Positions 47,516 to 59,390 are shown, numbered from the stretch's first letter. The stretch is DNA of 64,000 nucleotides from Allodiplogaster sudhausi (GCA_945643635.1 CALZFC010000065.1:1046001-1110000); one strand, 5' to 3'. Made by a program: numbers and translations. Notes: generated from the letters alone by a model not told the origin.

Positions 47516-48785
47516 GTGAACTACCAGAAACCCTAAATTCCAAAAATTCCAATATTTTGCATATGAATAGAGCATTACATTGGATGGTTCGGAATGAAAA
47601 AATTAGGACAGGAATCCCTCTAGAAAACTTTTTAAACCCATTTAAAGATGCCTGAAAATCTCGTTTTATCTGTATTATGCCACGTTAGAAAACGTTCCAA
47701 CGCTAAAAATGTGAAACGTTGGCGCAGTTGGTAGCGCTTCCGCCTTCAATTTTTCTGTCGCAAGTTCAATCCCCTTTGGGGCCAAAGTCTTTTGCAAATT
47801 TTATATAAGGTGATTGAGGTCGTGGAGTTCTTTTCTATACTTTCTATGGTTTTCTATTTGAATACGGACATGGTGAAGTGCAAGTATCAACATAAAAAAT
47901 TGATTGTTTGTGTGTCCACAGGGTAGGCTGACGGAGACATAGGCCAACGCCTTTTCGTTTTACTTTCCGATCCGACGGGACCAAGACCATCGTTTATGCG
48001 CTTAAAAAAAGAAATTATTACTTTCGGTCGATGATCCACGATCGGAAAAAAGATAATATATAGCCCAAAAAAAATTTTTGTTACATTTTGGTACTTGCAC
48101 TTCTCAAAGTCCGCTTTCAATTAGATAACTATAGAAAGTACGAAAAGAACTCCATGACCTCAAAAACTTTTATAAAATTAGCAAAAGATTTTAGCCCGAA
48201 AGGGCATTGAACTTGCGAACAAAAAATCTGTACGTTCTATGGCTATACAGACTCTTTGAAGTGCGAGGATCCAAAAAAATATTTGTTTTGGACCGTATGT
48301 ACATATGTATGTCTACCCAGTGATGTGTGTGTCGCGACAACTCTCCTTATTTTCTGTTCGCCACGGAATGCAAGAGTGAGTGTCAGGGTCAGTTCATTCG
48401 CAGGACCGATTTGATCCGCATTCCAGACGGCAGAGAGCAGGAATGCACGCTTGCGGAAGTCATTGGTACGCACATGCATACAGCCCAAAACAAAAATTTT
48501 TTTTATCCTCGCACTTCACAAAGTCTGTATTTAAATAGATAACCATAGAAAGTACATAAAATAACTCAAAGACCTCAAAAACCTTTTATAAAAGTAGCAA
48601 AACAATTTCGTCCGCTGGGGCATTGACGAGATTTTCAAACATCTTTAAATGGGTTTAAAAGGTTTTCTAGAGGGATTCGGGTTCTAATTTTTTTCATTCC
48701 GAATCATCCACTGTGATACTCTATCCATATGCAAAATATCAGAATTTTTGGAATTTAGGGATTCTGGTAGTTCCTTGGTCAATTG
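47516..48785. repeat. Composite foldback element containing tRNA-like segments
   Basis: Outer arms 47516-47665 and 48636-48785 are inverted copies (CTACCAGAAACCCTAAATTC paired with GGAATTTAGGGATTCTGGTAG-type sequence). Inside, 47820-47885 pairs with 48090-48165 and 48235-48285 pairs with 48485-48540 (CTTTCTATGGTT / AACCATAGAAAG, CCTCGCACTTC). A tRNA-like head at 47703-47782 recurs as inverted remnants near 48185-48225 and 48600-48630. Confidence 0.6.
47703..47782 (+). other. tRNA-derived sequence within the foldback element
   Basis: TTGGCGCAGTTGGTAGCGC is a good A-box/D-arm, and AAGTTCAATCCCC at the right distance is a B-box/T-arm. The anticodon stem does not pair well. Likely a SINE-like internal promoter relic. 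Confidence 0.45.
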
Positions 48786-49407
48786 CGTAATCTTCGCCGG
48801 ATGCAGCAAGCCTCTGGAAATTGCCTTGAACTTGTATTTACTTTATGTTTTGAATTCATCCCCTGTTGGTCTTCACTAGAGTTATGTATATGAGTTGCGG
48901 CCACGTGGGGGCTCCTTCCCCTCGCTTAATTTGACTAAACTTCTTTAGTGCGGCTGCTCGTCGTTTTTTATTATTTACATATTATTAATCGTACATACAT
49001 ACATACATATATGTATGTAATTTGTTTTGCTCGACTTCAATTCCGTCAAATGATATTTGTTTTAACTTGTCATTAGCACTCTCGATTTTTATCTTGCCAT
49101 TCTTCCAGTCTTTCCTTTCAATCTGTTTCCAATTGTCCTTTATTCGCTTCTCTCTTGTTGTTCGTTCTGCCACCCGTCACCTCTGTCGACATTCAACCGT
49201 GCTCTTTAGGGTCCGAGGCAGCACCAAGCCACCTCCTTCTCTTCATTCGCTTCTGCTCTACTGACAATGAGGATCTTCTCATCCTTTTCCTTCTTTTCGT
49301 CCCTTCATCGATATCAGTGGGGTTTTCCAGCCTTTCTTCGTTCTCTACATTCTTATTATAGACTCTTCGTTCCATAAGTCCTATGAACGATCGAATGGTT
49401 GTAGAAG

Positions 49408-49462
49408 TATAGCTCAGTGGAAGAGCAGCTCCCCAGTTCGAATCCCGGTGCCTCAAAGGATC
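49408..49462 (+). other. Truncated tRNA-like sequence
   Basis: TATAGCTCAGTGGAAGAGC (A-box) and CAGTTCGAATCCCGGTGCC (B-box/T-arm) are only about 12 bases apart, so the anticodon arm is missing. tRNA-derived SINE or pseudogene. Confidence 0.5.
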
Positions 49463-49544
49463 CGTTGAGCCTTTCGTTGGTACATATTCGCCTAAATAAT
49501 AATCTAAACAGTGGCGTTGACTGTCTTGTTTCCCGTTGAAGAGA

Positions 49545-49880
49545 ATTCAAAGAAATGGGCATGAATACAAAAGTACTGTTCAAGGAATTTTTTCTCAAAA
49601 TTCAAACTAAGAAGCGATCACATTCACATGCTTACAACAAGATTTTATTTTTTTTTATCTTTCCGTTCTTGCTCATGCATGATAAGCACGCATCATTGCA
49701 CGTTCGGCATTTTCAACGCTCATAAAATAAAGTGCGTGAGACATTTCCTTGTGCATGTTCTTATGAGTCAGGATGATACCTCCCATTGTTTGATGCCATC
49801 TTGAAATGGCAGTGATTTGGTATGTTTGCCGGAGAGGAATGCTCAACACCCACAAAAGAACGTGGAATGAACGAAGTTTA
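49545..49880. repeat. Dispersed repeat R180, copy 2
   Basis: Shares ordered words with 39400-39870 (CATGAATACAAAAGTAC, CACATGC, ATGAGTCAGGATGATACCTC, TTGATGCCATCTTGAAATGG). Lies just upstream of eIF4E. Confidence 0.55.
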
Positions 49881-50003
49881 ACGCTGTTTCCCATAGCGTC
49901 TAAAATTTTTCACTTTATCTTTATCAATTGAAGATCTTATAGGTTTTCTTTTCAATATTATTAACAAATTGATATCCAGGTTTGAGGGCATTTACATTTC
50001 AAC

Positions 50004-50681
50004 ATGTCCGCTGCTGACGTTAGCAAGCATCCGGTCGAGGAGGTGGAATCTATTCCGCCAGCTGATCCACTGAAGAAGCATCCTTTGAAGCAGACGTGGA
50101 AGTACTGGTATCTCAATGATCGCCCGATAGATTGGGTAGACAGGCTGAAAGGGATCTGCACATTCAACACTGTCGAGGACTTCTGGGAACTCTATAACAA
50201 CGTCAAGACTCCGTCCAACCTGAACATCATCTGTGATTACAACGTGTTCAAGGAGGGCATTCGGCCCATGTGGGAAGATCTTGAGAATGCCAAGGGCGGT
50301 CGCTGGCTCATCAGTGTCGAGAAGAGTCGCAAGGAGGTCACGGATATCATTTGGCTGGAGATCCTCATCGCCATGATCGGCGAGCAATTCGGAGATGATC
50401 ACAATCTCATTTGTGGTATCGTCGTGAATGTTCGTCCGAAGGGAAGCAAGATTTCTGTGTGGACACGCGACCACACCGATGATGCCGGCAACTTGCGAAT
50501 TGGGGAGATCATCAAGAGGACGCTGCTGACCGCGGAAGTTCCCGACCGGATTCAGAAGCCCATCTTCGATGTGATCCGCTATCAAGACCACGCGTCTTGC
50601 CAGCACAAGAATGGCCCCATTGTTAATGCCAAGCTCTCCATCACTTCCATTGAGCCTTTCCAGCCTGCCTCCACTCACTAA
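50004..50681 (+). CDS. EIF4E: Eukaryotic translation initiation factor 4E
   Basis: Uninterrupted 225-residue frame starting at ATG 50004; a likely splice acceptor (ATATCCAG at 49972-49979) suggests an intron in the 5' leader. eIF4E binds the mRNA 5' m7G cap and recruits eIF4G in the cytoplasm. Recognisable parts: HPLKQTW (26-32, eIF4G-side motif), cap-stacking Trp44 and Trp90 with Glu91 in PMWEDLENAKGGRW, VEDFW at 57-61 with the dorsal Trp that contacts eIF4G or 4E-BP, then IWLEILIAMIGEQF and CGIVVNVRPKGSKISVWTRD, ending with a longer-than-usual tail. Length is normal for class I eIF4E. It differs from its neighbours in having no intron in the coding region, which could mean an old retrocopy or a naturally intronless gene. 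The frame is intact and key residues are conserved. Confidence 0.95.
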   Translation: MSAADVSKHPVEEVESIPPADPLKKHPLKQTWKYWYLNDRPIDWVDRLKGICTFNTVEDFWELYNNVKTPSNLNIICDYNVFKEGIRPMWEDLENAKGGRWLISVEKSRKEVTDIIWLEILIAMIGEQFGDDHNLICGIVVNVRPKGSKISVWTRDHTDDAGNLRIGEIIKRTLLTAEVPDRIQKPIFDVIRYQDHASCQHKNGPIVNAKLSITSIEPFQPASTH

Positions 50682-50999
50682 ATCATTATTCCTTTTTAAT
50701 CCGTATAACAATAAGCATGAGAAGGATGCAATTCGAGCCTTCGCGAGTTTATATATTCCTCCTTTTCTCACAATCAGCGCTAAAGCAGGGCGGTCACCGA
50801 AAAATAATTAACGCGTGTTCGTTTTGTTCACCTGCTAGTGGGTACTCTTATTCTCGCGAGCAATTTTGTAGTTCGCACATACCTCTAACAATAAGTCAAA
50901 TTGCCATTATACTTTTCACAATGGGATTTGAAATATAGTGCGCCATCTTTTTTGTTGTTCAGTTACTGCACGATACAAATAAAGTAATTCATCATTAAT

Positions 51000-51254
51000 G
51001 GAAGTATCCGACGAATAATTATACAGTATCGCAAGAGAACCAGTTTTGAATGCGAGCGTTCATAAAGTTGCTCTGTCGAAAGAGCATGTGAAATAGAGGG
51101 CTGCTCTAACATACCGTAGCAAAATCTCCAGTTTTCACGTTACAACTGAAATGAAGAAAATCGCGCAAATTTTCTGGATATTTGGTTTACGCCAAGATGA
51201 ACTTATCCATATATAAAAAAAAATAGGTTAATTATTCCCCGGATACCTCCTTTT
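51000..51254. mobile_element. Short M3-type miniature element
   Basis: GGAAGTATCCGACGAATAA at the left and CCCCGGATACCTCC at the right resemble the ends of 46988-47413. The interior resembles 30775-30970. Confidence 0.45.
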
Positions 51255-52178
51255 ATATTAATTAAAACAATCATCAGTTTCTTCCCAACATTTATTTAAA
51301 AGTTTATAATCACAATTTTTAAAACTTTGACTTCAAAATTATAGTTTTTAAATTGTTTTAATTATACTTTTCCTGTTTTCTATTTCGTCTTTTTTTGTTA
51401 GTTTTCACCTATTTATGTTTTTGTCTTTCTATAAAATATCTCTTCCTCTCTTTTACTTTCTCTCCCTATCCATTAAAAAATTTTTTTAAGTTGAACTATT
51501 CTATTCATATTTCGACATTTCCTCGTGTATATCCGCAGAATGACAAAAAATTATGTTTTAATTTACGTTTACATTGCAAAAGAGAATTAATGGATTTTTT
51601 TTTTACATATTTGCCCACAAAAGGTACTGAATATCCTGGAATTTGATTTCTATAAAACAAAAACAGAAAATACAATACCGTACCAAATATCTCTCTCTAA
51701 TTGAGATTTTTGAAGAAAAAAAATTGACTTATTGCAAATCATTTTACTTTGCTAAGTTATTCTCTTGAAGGTGTATATTCCCATAGATCATTAAAAAAAA
51801 TTTGTTCCATGCTCCTTTGTGTATCAAACATACCCTATCACTGCCATTTCAAGATGGCAACACACAAAGGGCGACCTCGTCTTGACTAATAAGGGTGTAC
51901 AAGCACATAAATATGTAAGTCATGCACTTTCTTCTTTTATGAGCCTTGATCATGCCGACTGAGCAGTGATGCGTTCCTATCAGGCATGAGTCAAGCACCG
52001 CCCAAAGGTGCTGCATCTTACTCCTTCCCAAGAACTAGCTTTCATGCTTGAAGACTGCACTAATACCGCTTTGTTCTTTCAAGCTATTCTTGATAACTGC
52101 TGTTGATTGGATCATGTATTACATTGACCAATAATTAAAATAATAATAATAATTAGCTTCTTGTTGGAGAGCAGGAAG
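51255..52178. other. AT-rich intergenic stretch with repeat R180 copy 3 (51830-52030, reversed)
   Basis: No exon seen before the start of the six-RRM gene. CCATTTCAAGATGGCA, CTTGACTAATAAGG and TATGAGCCTTGATCATGC are the complement of R180 words at 39700-39850 and 49680-49840. Confidence 0.5.
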
Positions 52179-53787
52179 ATGAACCTGTTCGTGGCTAACC
52201 TTGACGTTGCCATCACAGAGAATCGACTGCTCCAAGTGTTCAGCAAATACGGCACCATCACGAGTGTCAAGGTGTGTTTGTAAAGTGTAAGAGAACTTTC
52301 ACTCTCTCTCCCTCCCCCCTCTCTCTATCTCACGCGATAAAGTCATCAGTTATTGGCTTTCGAGAAGATTCCGTATACTTATTTGTCTTCCTCTTGAGAG
52401 TATATGTGTACGCACATTCAGAGTACGTGAGAGATTATAATGAACGCAGTCTCAAATTCTCAGATTTTGTTCTTTCTCAGCAAGCAAGATCTTTCGTGTT
52501 TTAGTTCAGTCTATATCCTTCATATTAGGTGCACAACGTCGGAGGCCCTTCTCATGATCCTTCTCGTGGCGTCGCTGCTTCCATTCACTTTGCAGCAAAG
52601 AAAGACGCGGAAAGAGCGATGGCACGGCTGAACAATACGGAGCTGGGCAACAGGTTGGAATATCAGCTTGCTCATCTTTTGTTTAGGACGAAGTGCAGTT
52701 TCATGGCGCTACCATAGAATTATTCGATGGATACGTCCTTTAAGCATTTTTTTTAAATAGTAGTAAACGATGGATAAAAAATTGGACGTCTTTTCCGAAA
52801 TTGTTGCTTTTAGAAAAATCAGCGTTGTCGAGCACCGTCCAAAGATGCACAATCCTCGTCCTTTCCAAGCACCACCCGTGCCATTCTTTGGCCCCTTTAA
52901 GCCACCTCCACAGTTCTTCAACAAGCCGGCCGCGTCCATGTCAAACCCTCCGCCTCAGAACTCAGGCGGTCTTCCGGAACAACAGGCATGATTTCCTCTG
53001 AGCATTTTTTTTTGCTTAATCAAGATGAGCATAGATGATATAACCATGTTGATACTAAAGTAAAATAAGGCATGAACAGCTGTGTTAAAAGTAATAATCA
53101 CTTTGCTTGTGAATGTTAAGCATAACTATATTTAGCAACAGCTGGCACCAGTGATTGCTGTGCAGAATCTCGGAGAGAACTGCAACGAGATCTCGTTGAA
53201 GGAGTCGTTTTCTCTCTTTGGACCCATTGCTTTCTGTCAGGTGAGATGGAAGATGTGGTAGAGAGCAAGAGAGAGCGAGAGAAGATGAGAAAGAAAGGAA
53301 AGATGAGAAAGAGAGGAAGAATTCTCCCAAAAGGGAGAGAGGGAGAGAAGCCAATTCTTTGAGATCTCACGTGATGATCGCTCGACCGGCTACATTGGTT
53401 TCCAGTGCCATCCAGATGCGGTTCGCGCCGTTATGGAGATGAACAACTCCATATTTTGTGGCAGGTCAAGGAAAATAATTTATTGCTCGTATTTTTCTCC
53501 TTAATTTTTTTTTACAAAAAAAGTTTCCATTGTTTACTTTTTCTACTTTAAAAAGTGTAATATTGAGATACATGCATATACATATGTAAATCAATTGACA
53601 TTAAACCCATACATACATACATATGTACATGTATATAGTATATGAGGCCCTGCTCGCTCCAATGCGGCTATGACCAGCGCGGTATTCAAAAGCATAGCTG
53701 TCTAACATTTTAAATTCAATGTACAGGACAACAATTATAATAGACAATAATAACTAGGCCAACACACAGTCATCTACATACATGCAT

Positions 53788-53845
<58 letters not shown>

Positions 53846-56800
53846 AATATGCCCATTGTTATGAAGATTGTTCCTAAAATTTACTGAAATTGCAATAATT
53901 ACAGTAATTAGATGATCACAAGGAATTTCATAGTGTGCGTTAGCCATCGTTTGCCAAAAACATCCCCGCTTGCTCTGATGTAAATGTTTACGTTTTGTTT
54001 CAGAAAAAACTAAATGCAAATTGTCAAATTCAGAAAAATCGCCGTAAGATGGGACTCTGGTAGTAATTTGCCGTGCGTCCCGCCATTTGCTGAAGTTCAA
54101 CAGCCTCCTCCAGTGACTGATCCAGCGAAAAGACATCCTGCGGTAAATTTGTTTATTCAATAATTCATTGAAAAATTGCTGTGTCACTCAATGAATATAT
54201 GATAGTTCTTATTAAATACATATATGAATGAATACCTGTGCATGTAAATTCACTTGGCCCTCGGAGCTATTATGATTTAAAAAAATTTGTTGTCGCCTAT
54301 CTGTGTACTTACTAATTTACTGTTTTAAAGGAATTATAAGCAATCCTTTAACGGTAACCCGGGGAGAAGGACTCAACTTGTGCGTCAGCAACCTAGACGA
54401 AAGCTGCGATAGTGCGATGTTACTTGCTGCCTTCTCGCGTATCGGTCAAGTATGGCCGTGCAAGGTATTCGTTTCTCTTTTACATTCGTTTATTGAATAA
54501 AAGTTAATTTTCATTCAAATATATTGTTCATTAAAAAAAGTCGTTTAACATAAACTAGTGAATTTAGATTGTTCGTGACAAGGAGGGCAAGTCGCGTGGT
54601 GCAGCTTTTGTCTTTTTTCCAAATGCCGATGACGGAAGGAGAGCTTTGCAAGAGATGAATGGCTACGTCATTGGAAAGAAGTATGCAGATCTTAGCTGCT
54701 GTACATTTTATTGTCTTCTTTTTTATACTATATCACCGAAATCCAGCGGACTTTCCTGACACTTTCGCTACGCTGTTTGTTTTGTATATTGAAGGCAAAA
54801 TTTTCCTCAAAAATAGGTAATACAGTATAAACAGTAAGTAAAGCATTCCAGGCAGATTCAAGTGTTCCCTGACAGACGGAACTTTCGACCTCATGCGCAT
54901 TTGATGGAGAATTCATTGTCGCCATCCATTGTGTCTTCTCAAGGAGGAAGATGTTCTCCACAGAAAGCCTCAATTGTTGGATGGATTGATTAATTTTATT
55001 TTGCTATTTCATGAATATGTATATGAATGCTTCCTTGGAATCAATCACCTTTGTAGCCACATACTGCTAGATCCACAAGAGAATCGGCCAACTCTGATGC
55101 CATGAGCCAGACCACAGACTACAGCCAAGATGAGGTTTTTTTTGTTTTCTGGTGCAGTGGTTATTGCATTTTTCAAAAAAAAAAACTTATTGCCGATTAA
55201 TCCATTAAATTGTTTAGACTTCAAAAGATCTTCGTAATCTTTTCGTAAAAAACATTGACGACGCATGTACTGATGAGATGCTGCGGCAGGCTTTCTCTAT
55301 AATTGGCCCCCTCTCGCATTGCAAAGTAATTTTTTGTTTTATTTATTTATTTATTTATTTATGCTCATTTCTTCCTTAAGAAACCTCTCAAATATTCCGA
55401 GGTAATTTTTTTATTCTAGGTTATGCGTGATCCATTCGGAAAGTCTCGCGGTTTCGGATTGGTCAACTTTTCTAACTCCGAGGATGGCGGGCGCGCTTTG
55501 ATTGCAATGAATGGCAGTCTTCTAGGCAGCAAGTGGGCCAGCTAAAGCTTCCATTATTAAAAATTTTATTTATTTTAAAGCTATTCTTACTTAAAAAGCC
55601 AGTTTACGTCGCCTGCACAGTATTGGAGTTCCGAATTCCGGCATTTTTTTCTCTTCCTAATTCTGAATTCCGTTATGAAAATTTTTAATCCGATACATCC
55701 CTGCTACAGAGGTTTCCTTATTTACAAAATTTAAAGTTGACTAATAATAGGCGAATCCTGGTTTCCATCTACAAACAAAACATCGATCAGCATCTGCAGA
55801 AAGCCATTCAAGTTAGTGAAAAGACACCGGAGAAGATCACGCAAAAATACAAACCGGTTAGCCGTGTATTTTTTTCATATGCATGATATTATTGTTTAAT
55901 TCATTCCCTATGTTTTCTTTTATTTGTCTGATATCTACTATGTAGAAAAAATAGCATTTTTTTTTAATGTAGTTACTTGTGAGAACGATATTCGAATCAA
56001 AAAATGTAAATATACCTCTTCACGCTCTATTCTCTCTCACTCTACTCTCTCTCTCCTCTCTTTCTTTCTCTTTTCTATCTCTTCTCTCACTCACTCGCAA
56101 TCTTTTAAGGATCAAATCGGCGCGTTGGGTGGCGGAAAGTTCAACTGTACTGAGCTCTTCCTGAAGAATCTGGATGATAAAATTAACAAGGTGAGTCCTT
56201 TCTCTCTTTGTAACTATCTTTTTCTCCATCTCCTGCTATTTCTATCTCTCTTCTGAACTTTTCTTATCACTATTCTGATTTCTCTATATTATATATCTCA
56301 TAGAGGAAATAAATAAATAAAATAGGCATAAAATAGACATATGTTTAGGTGTTGCTTGAAGAAAAGTTTGGCCATTTCGACGGGTTCAAAAAGTGCGAAC
56401 TGAAAGGCAAGTTTGCGTTCGTCCACTACTCAACAATGGCGAGCGCTTTCAAGGTGAGACTATTGATTCAATTATTCATTTATTTATTTAATTTAACCCT
56501 TATCGTGATAATCCTTTTTTACCGTTACTGCTTAGTGTACTCTTTGCATTTGAAACAAATTAAATGTAATCATCATAACTTAGATAATAAAAACTAATTA
56601 TTGTTTAAAAAAAGAGAATAAAAAGATTAATAATAATGTTTGAGGCTTCCGTGCTCGATGGCATGGTCTTCGTCGGATGCAGCAAGCCTCTGGGTATTGC
56701 CATGAACTTTCCGAGGCAGTTTCGCGACCAACTGAAGGAGCGCCAGGCGCAGCTGGACGCAGTATCTGTTATTTTTATTTAGCTTTCTTGACTATTTCTG

Positions 56801-58496
56801 AAGAAAAATAATATTTCACTTCTTTCTAATTGTAATAGACATACCATATTTTCTCTATAAGAACCCCCGGTGATACTATTATTTTTTTCAATGCCCTTGC
56901 GTGGGAGGGGGGGGGGGGGTTCTGGGGTTCTATTAGAGGGAGGGTTACTATTTTTCAATGCGATTGACTAAAAGTTTGCTAACAAAATTTTATTCTTTAA
57001 GTAAGAGATTTATAGTTCGGCTTGAAAGGAAGCATCAACGGCATATCCGCTTTACCATAGATTTTGAATTAATTCGCAATAAGTTCATTGGGAAGAGCCT
57101 CCAGGATTCATTCGAGGTACATCTCAAGCCGAGATATTAGACTGATTCATTCGAGGTACATCTCAAGCCGAGATATTAGACTATTAGGTGGGCACTATTG
57201 GAGGGCTGTTCTATTAGAGGGAGTAGTATAATTTTCCAATGGCCTTTTCAGGGGGGGGGGGTTGATACTTAAGAGGGGGGAGGGTGGTGGTTTCTAATAG
57301 ATGGAGGGGAACTAATAGAGAAAATAGCGGTATGAATAAATAAATAAAATCTATAATTGTCACATTCTTTGCATGTTAACGCTCGCAATCAACATTTTTG
57401 AATATGTTTTATGTATGCTCAGCTTCAAGAATAGAAACGGAAGCTAATGCTATGAAATTGAAGGGATACATCAAGATCGTCGTGAAAAATCTCACCCATA
57501 GCATTGGCGACGACGCGCTTCTGGCCCTCTTTTCAAAGCACGGCAAAGTTCGCTGGGCCAAGGTTTGCACAGTTCTGCAAGGAAAGTGCAGAATGGCAAT
57601 ACATTACAGTTGACAACAACATCTTTCAGGAATTTTTTTACTCCTTTGGATTCAGAAACTTTATCGGATTATTGCGAAAATATGCCTATTTATTTCCAGG
57701 TGGACCGCCCCCCGAATGGAACTTCGAATTGCACGGCAGTGGTTTGCTTTGAGAAGAAAGAAGAGGGAGAGCGAGCCGTGAAATACTTACACTACCGTCG
57801 CATTCAAGAACTGAACATTCTGCTCAGCGTCATGGAAGAGGTTTATTTATTTGCTTCATTTAATGTACATATGTATGAAAAAAGAATTACATTTACTTTT
57901 TTCGTCCACATTCTAAAGAAAATTTTATCATTAGAATCAACCGACTGCAAAAAAAATTCACGAAGAATCTTACATTCTAAAATTTACAGGATTCTTCTGA
58001 AGTTTCAAAAGCTATTCGCGGTGCATTGGGTATGTCTTATGTAGTATAATTGTCTGTTAAAATTAGTATATCATTTTTTTAAAGTTTATTTTCTAGATAC
58101 GAATTCGAAGCTCTATGATCTCGACTGTCACTGCAAGATGAATGTCGTCGAAGTGCTTCTTCAATGTGGATGTGCCGTCTGCAAAAGGTTTTCTTTCGGA
58201 TTAATTCTTTGCTATTGTTTTGGGAGCTTTTTATGTATGCACATACATATGTTTATTTGTATTCCATTTTTAAAATTATTTCTTCTTTGAGTTTTTGGAT
58301 AACTGTTTAATACTACAACGCAAATTAAAGGTTTGAACATTTTGAGCTGAATGAGGCAACTTTTGTGCTCTTAATGTTTTATTGACTGTTGAAGCATTTT
58401 TTTCTTCGAAAAATCAATTTTAGGTGCTCGGACTGCATCAAAAATTGTGCATGGTGTGGCGATAAAATCTTGAATCGCGTCCTGATTAGTGTTTGA
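52179..58496 (+). CDS. Six-RRM, C-terminal RING protein (apparently intact)
   Basis: About 20 exons. RRM1: 52179-52271 (MNLFVANLDVAITENRLLQV) and 52529-52653. Pro-rich linker 52814-52985. RRM2: 53136-53240, 53364-53464. Linker 54104-54142. RRM3: 54341-54464 (LNLCVSNLDESCDS), 54568-54680 (KSRGAAFVFF), tail from 54852. 55057-55134. RRM4: 55218-55325 (NLFVKNIDDACTDEMLRQAF), 55420-55532 (KSRGFGLVNFSNSEDG). 55751-55856. RRM5: 56110-56190, 56349-56454, 56645-56761 (ending RDQLKERQAQLDA). RRM6: about 57431-57562 (IKIVVKNL), 57700-57840 (TAVVCFEKKEEGERA). 57990-58029. RING: 58097-58187 (LDCHCKMNVVEVLLQCGCAV) and 58424-58496 (RCSDCIKNCAWCGDKI), TGA. RRM3-4 resemble poly(A)-binding protein RRMs. Inferred role: an mRNA-binding ubiquitin ligase. 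Adjacent to eIF4E, but no direct link can be shown. RNP1 in RRM2 and RRM5 is weak. An M1 element sits in the intron before RRM6. Confidence 0.87.
56842..57332. mobile_element. Second full-length M1 element, in an intron of the six-RRM gene
   Basis: TACCATATTTTCTCTATAAG at the left and CTAATAGAGAAAATAGCGGTA at the right match the ends of 28781-29241. Inside, a 39-bp segment (ATTCATTCGAGGTACATCTC... AGATATTAGACT) is tandemly duplicated at about 57106-57183. Confidence 0.8.
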
Positions 58497-59100
58497 TATT
58501 TTCTTATTTTTTCGGTGTTTTAATTTACTGCCTACCATAAATGAACCGCGAATCTGTCCTTGACTTCATCAATCTCTCAGCTCTCTAATATACATACATA
58601 CATACGTACATCTTCATATTGTGTTTGCCATCTTTTTATTTCTTAATTCAATGACAATAATTCGTTTATTGGTTTTGACGTGCTCTGTCGTTTTCATTTC
58701 ATCATATCGTTCGTGTTTCATGCGCTTTTTCCTTCTGAGTATATCGTCTGCGAATATTGTGAAATTATCTTTGTATAAAAACAAATGTATGCGTTTGAAG
58801 CGCAGGAGTTTAATGGCCCGATCGGCAACAGTGTTGCTCTGGCGAAATTTTTTGAAAATGACCGGACAATTAAATATTCGCGAATTCAATGTTGAGAATT
58901 CGGCTAATTTCCTCAGGGCAGAGAGATTTTGGCACTTCGGGACACATGCAATAGAAGTTTCTACCTGAACCTAACCAAATAAGGCGAAAAAACAAGACAC
59001 AATTTATTCGACTCGGGCCTCCTTTAATTTCTCACTATCTTCATTGCAAGCAATAACTACTTCACAATATTTCTTTGTAATAATAATTTGCTTCTTGCTT
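58497..59100. other. Spacer between the six-RRM gene and fragment D
   Basis: A 115-residue plus-strand frame (58621-58968) starts with a hydrophobic stretch (LLVLTCSVVFISS) but matches no family I know, and a partly overlapping minus-strand frame is also open. Unsupported as a gene. Confidence 0.3.
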
Positions 59101-59106
59101 GAGAAC

Positions 59107-59390
59107 AGGAAGATGAGCGTCTTCGTGGCTAATCTCGACTTCACCGAGAATCGACTGCGCGAAGTGTTCAGGACATCCGCCACCATCATGAGTCGCAATA
59201 TGAGTATGAGGTTATAGAATGGGATAAGTTCGCCCTCCACTTCTCCCCCTTTCTCTCCTCCTCCAATTGTGCCCCCCCTAATCGACTAATACCTCAGCTA
59301 GAGGTGACTAATCCAGAAGAGGAGCAGAAGAGCGAGAAGAAGGAAGAAGCTCTGCTAGACGAACACGATTCAAATGATTTCCCTCTATGA
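59107..59390 (+). pseudogene. RRM-gene fragment D with acidic terminal exon
   Basis: 59107-59216 (MSVFVANLDFTENRLREVFR) is the first half of RRM1 with an internal loss of about three residues, ending in a stop. After an AG at 59297, LEVTNPEEEQKSEKKEEALL and a short tail run to TGA at 59390, an acidic C-terminal-like exon with no counterpart in the other copies. A tiny fused gene is possible, but a broken duplicate is more likely. Confidence 0.5.

Larger units (their letters stand above)
46755..48835 (+). pseudogene. Scattered RRM-gene fragments (copy E)
   Basis: 46755-46883 reads SVLFEQFGELRNIKMKEEGK and TRYAFITFESSGHSERM, half of an RRM with RNP1-like YAFITF. 48784-48835 reads VIFAGCSKPLEIALNL, homologous to the VFVGCSKPLGIAMNF exon of the intact gene. 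Between them are a miniature element and a foldback structure. No start, stop or RING seen. Confidence 0.55.

Noticed and set aside
49408..49462. Functional tRNA gene
   Set aside because: The anticodon arm is missing; likewise 1765-1843 and 47703-47782 lack a paired acceptor stem.
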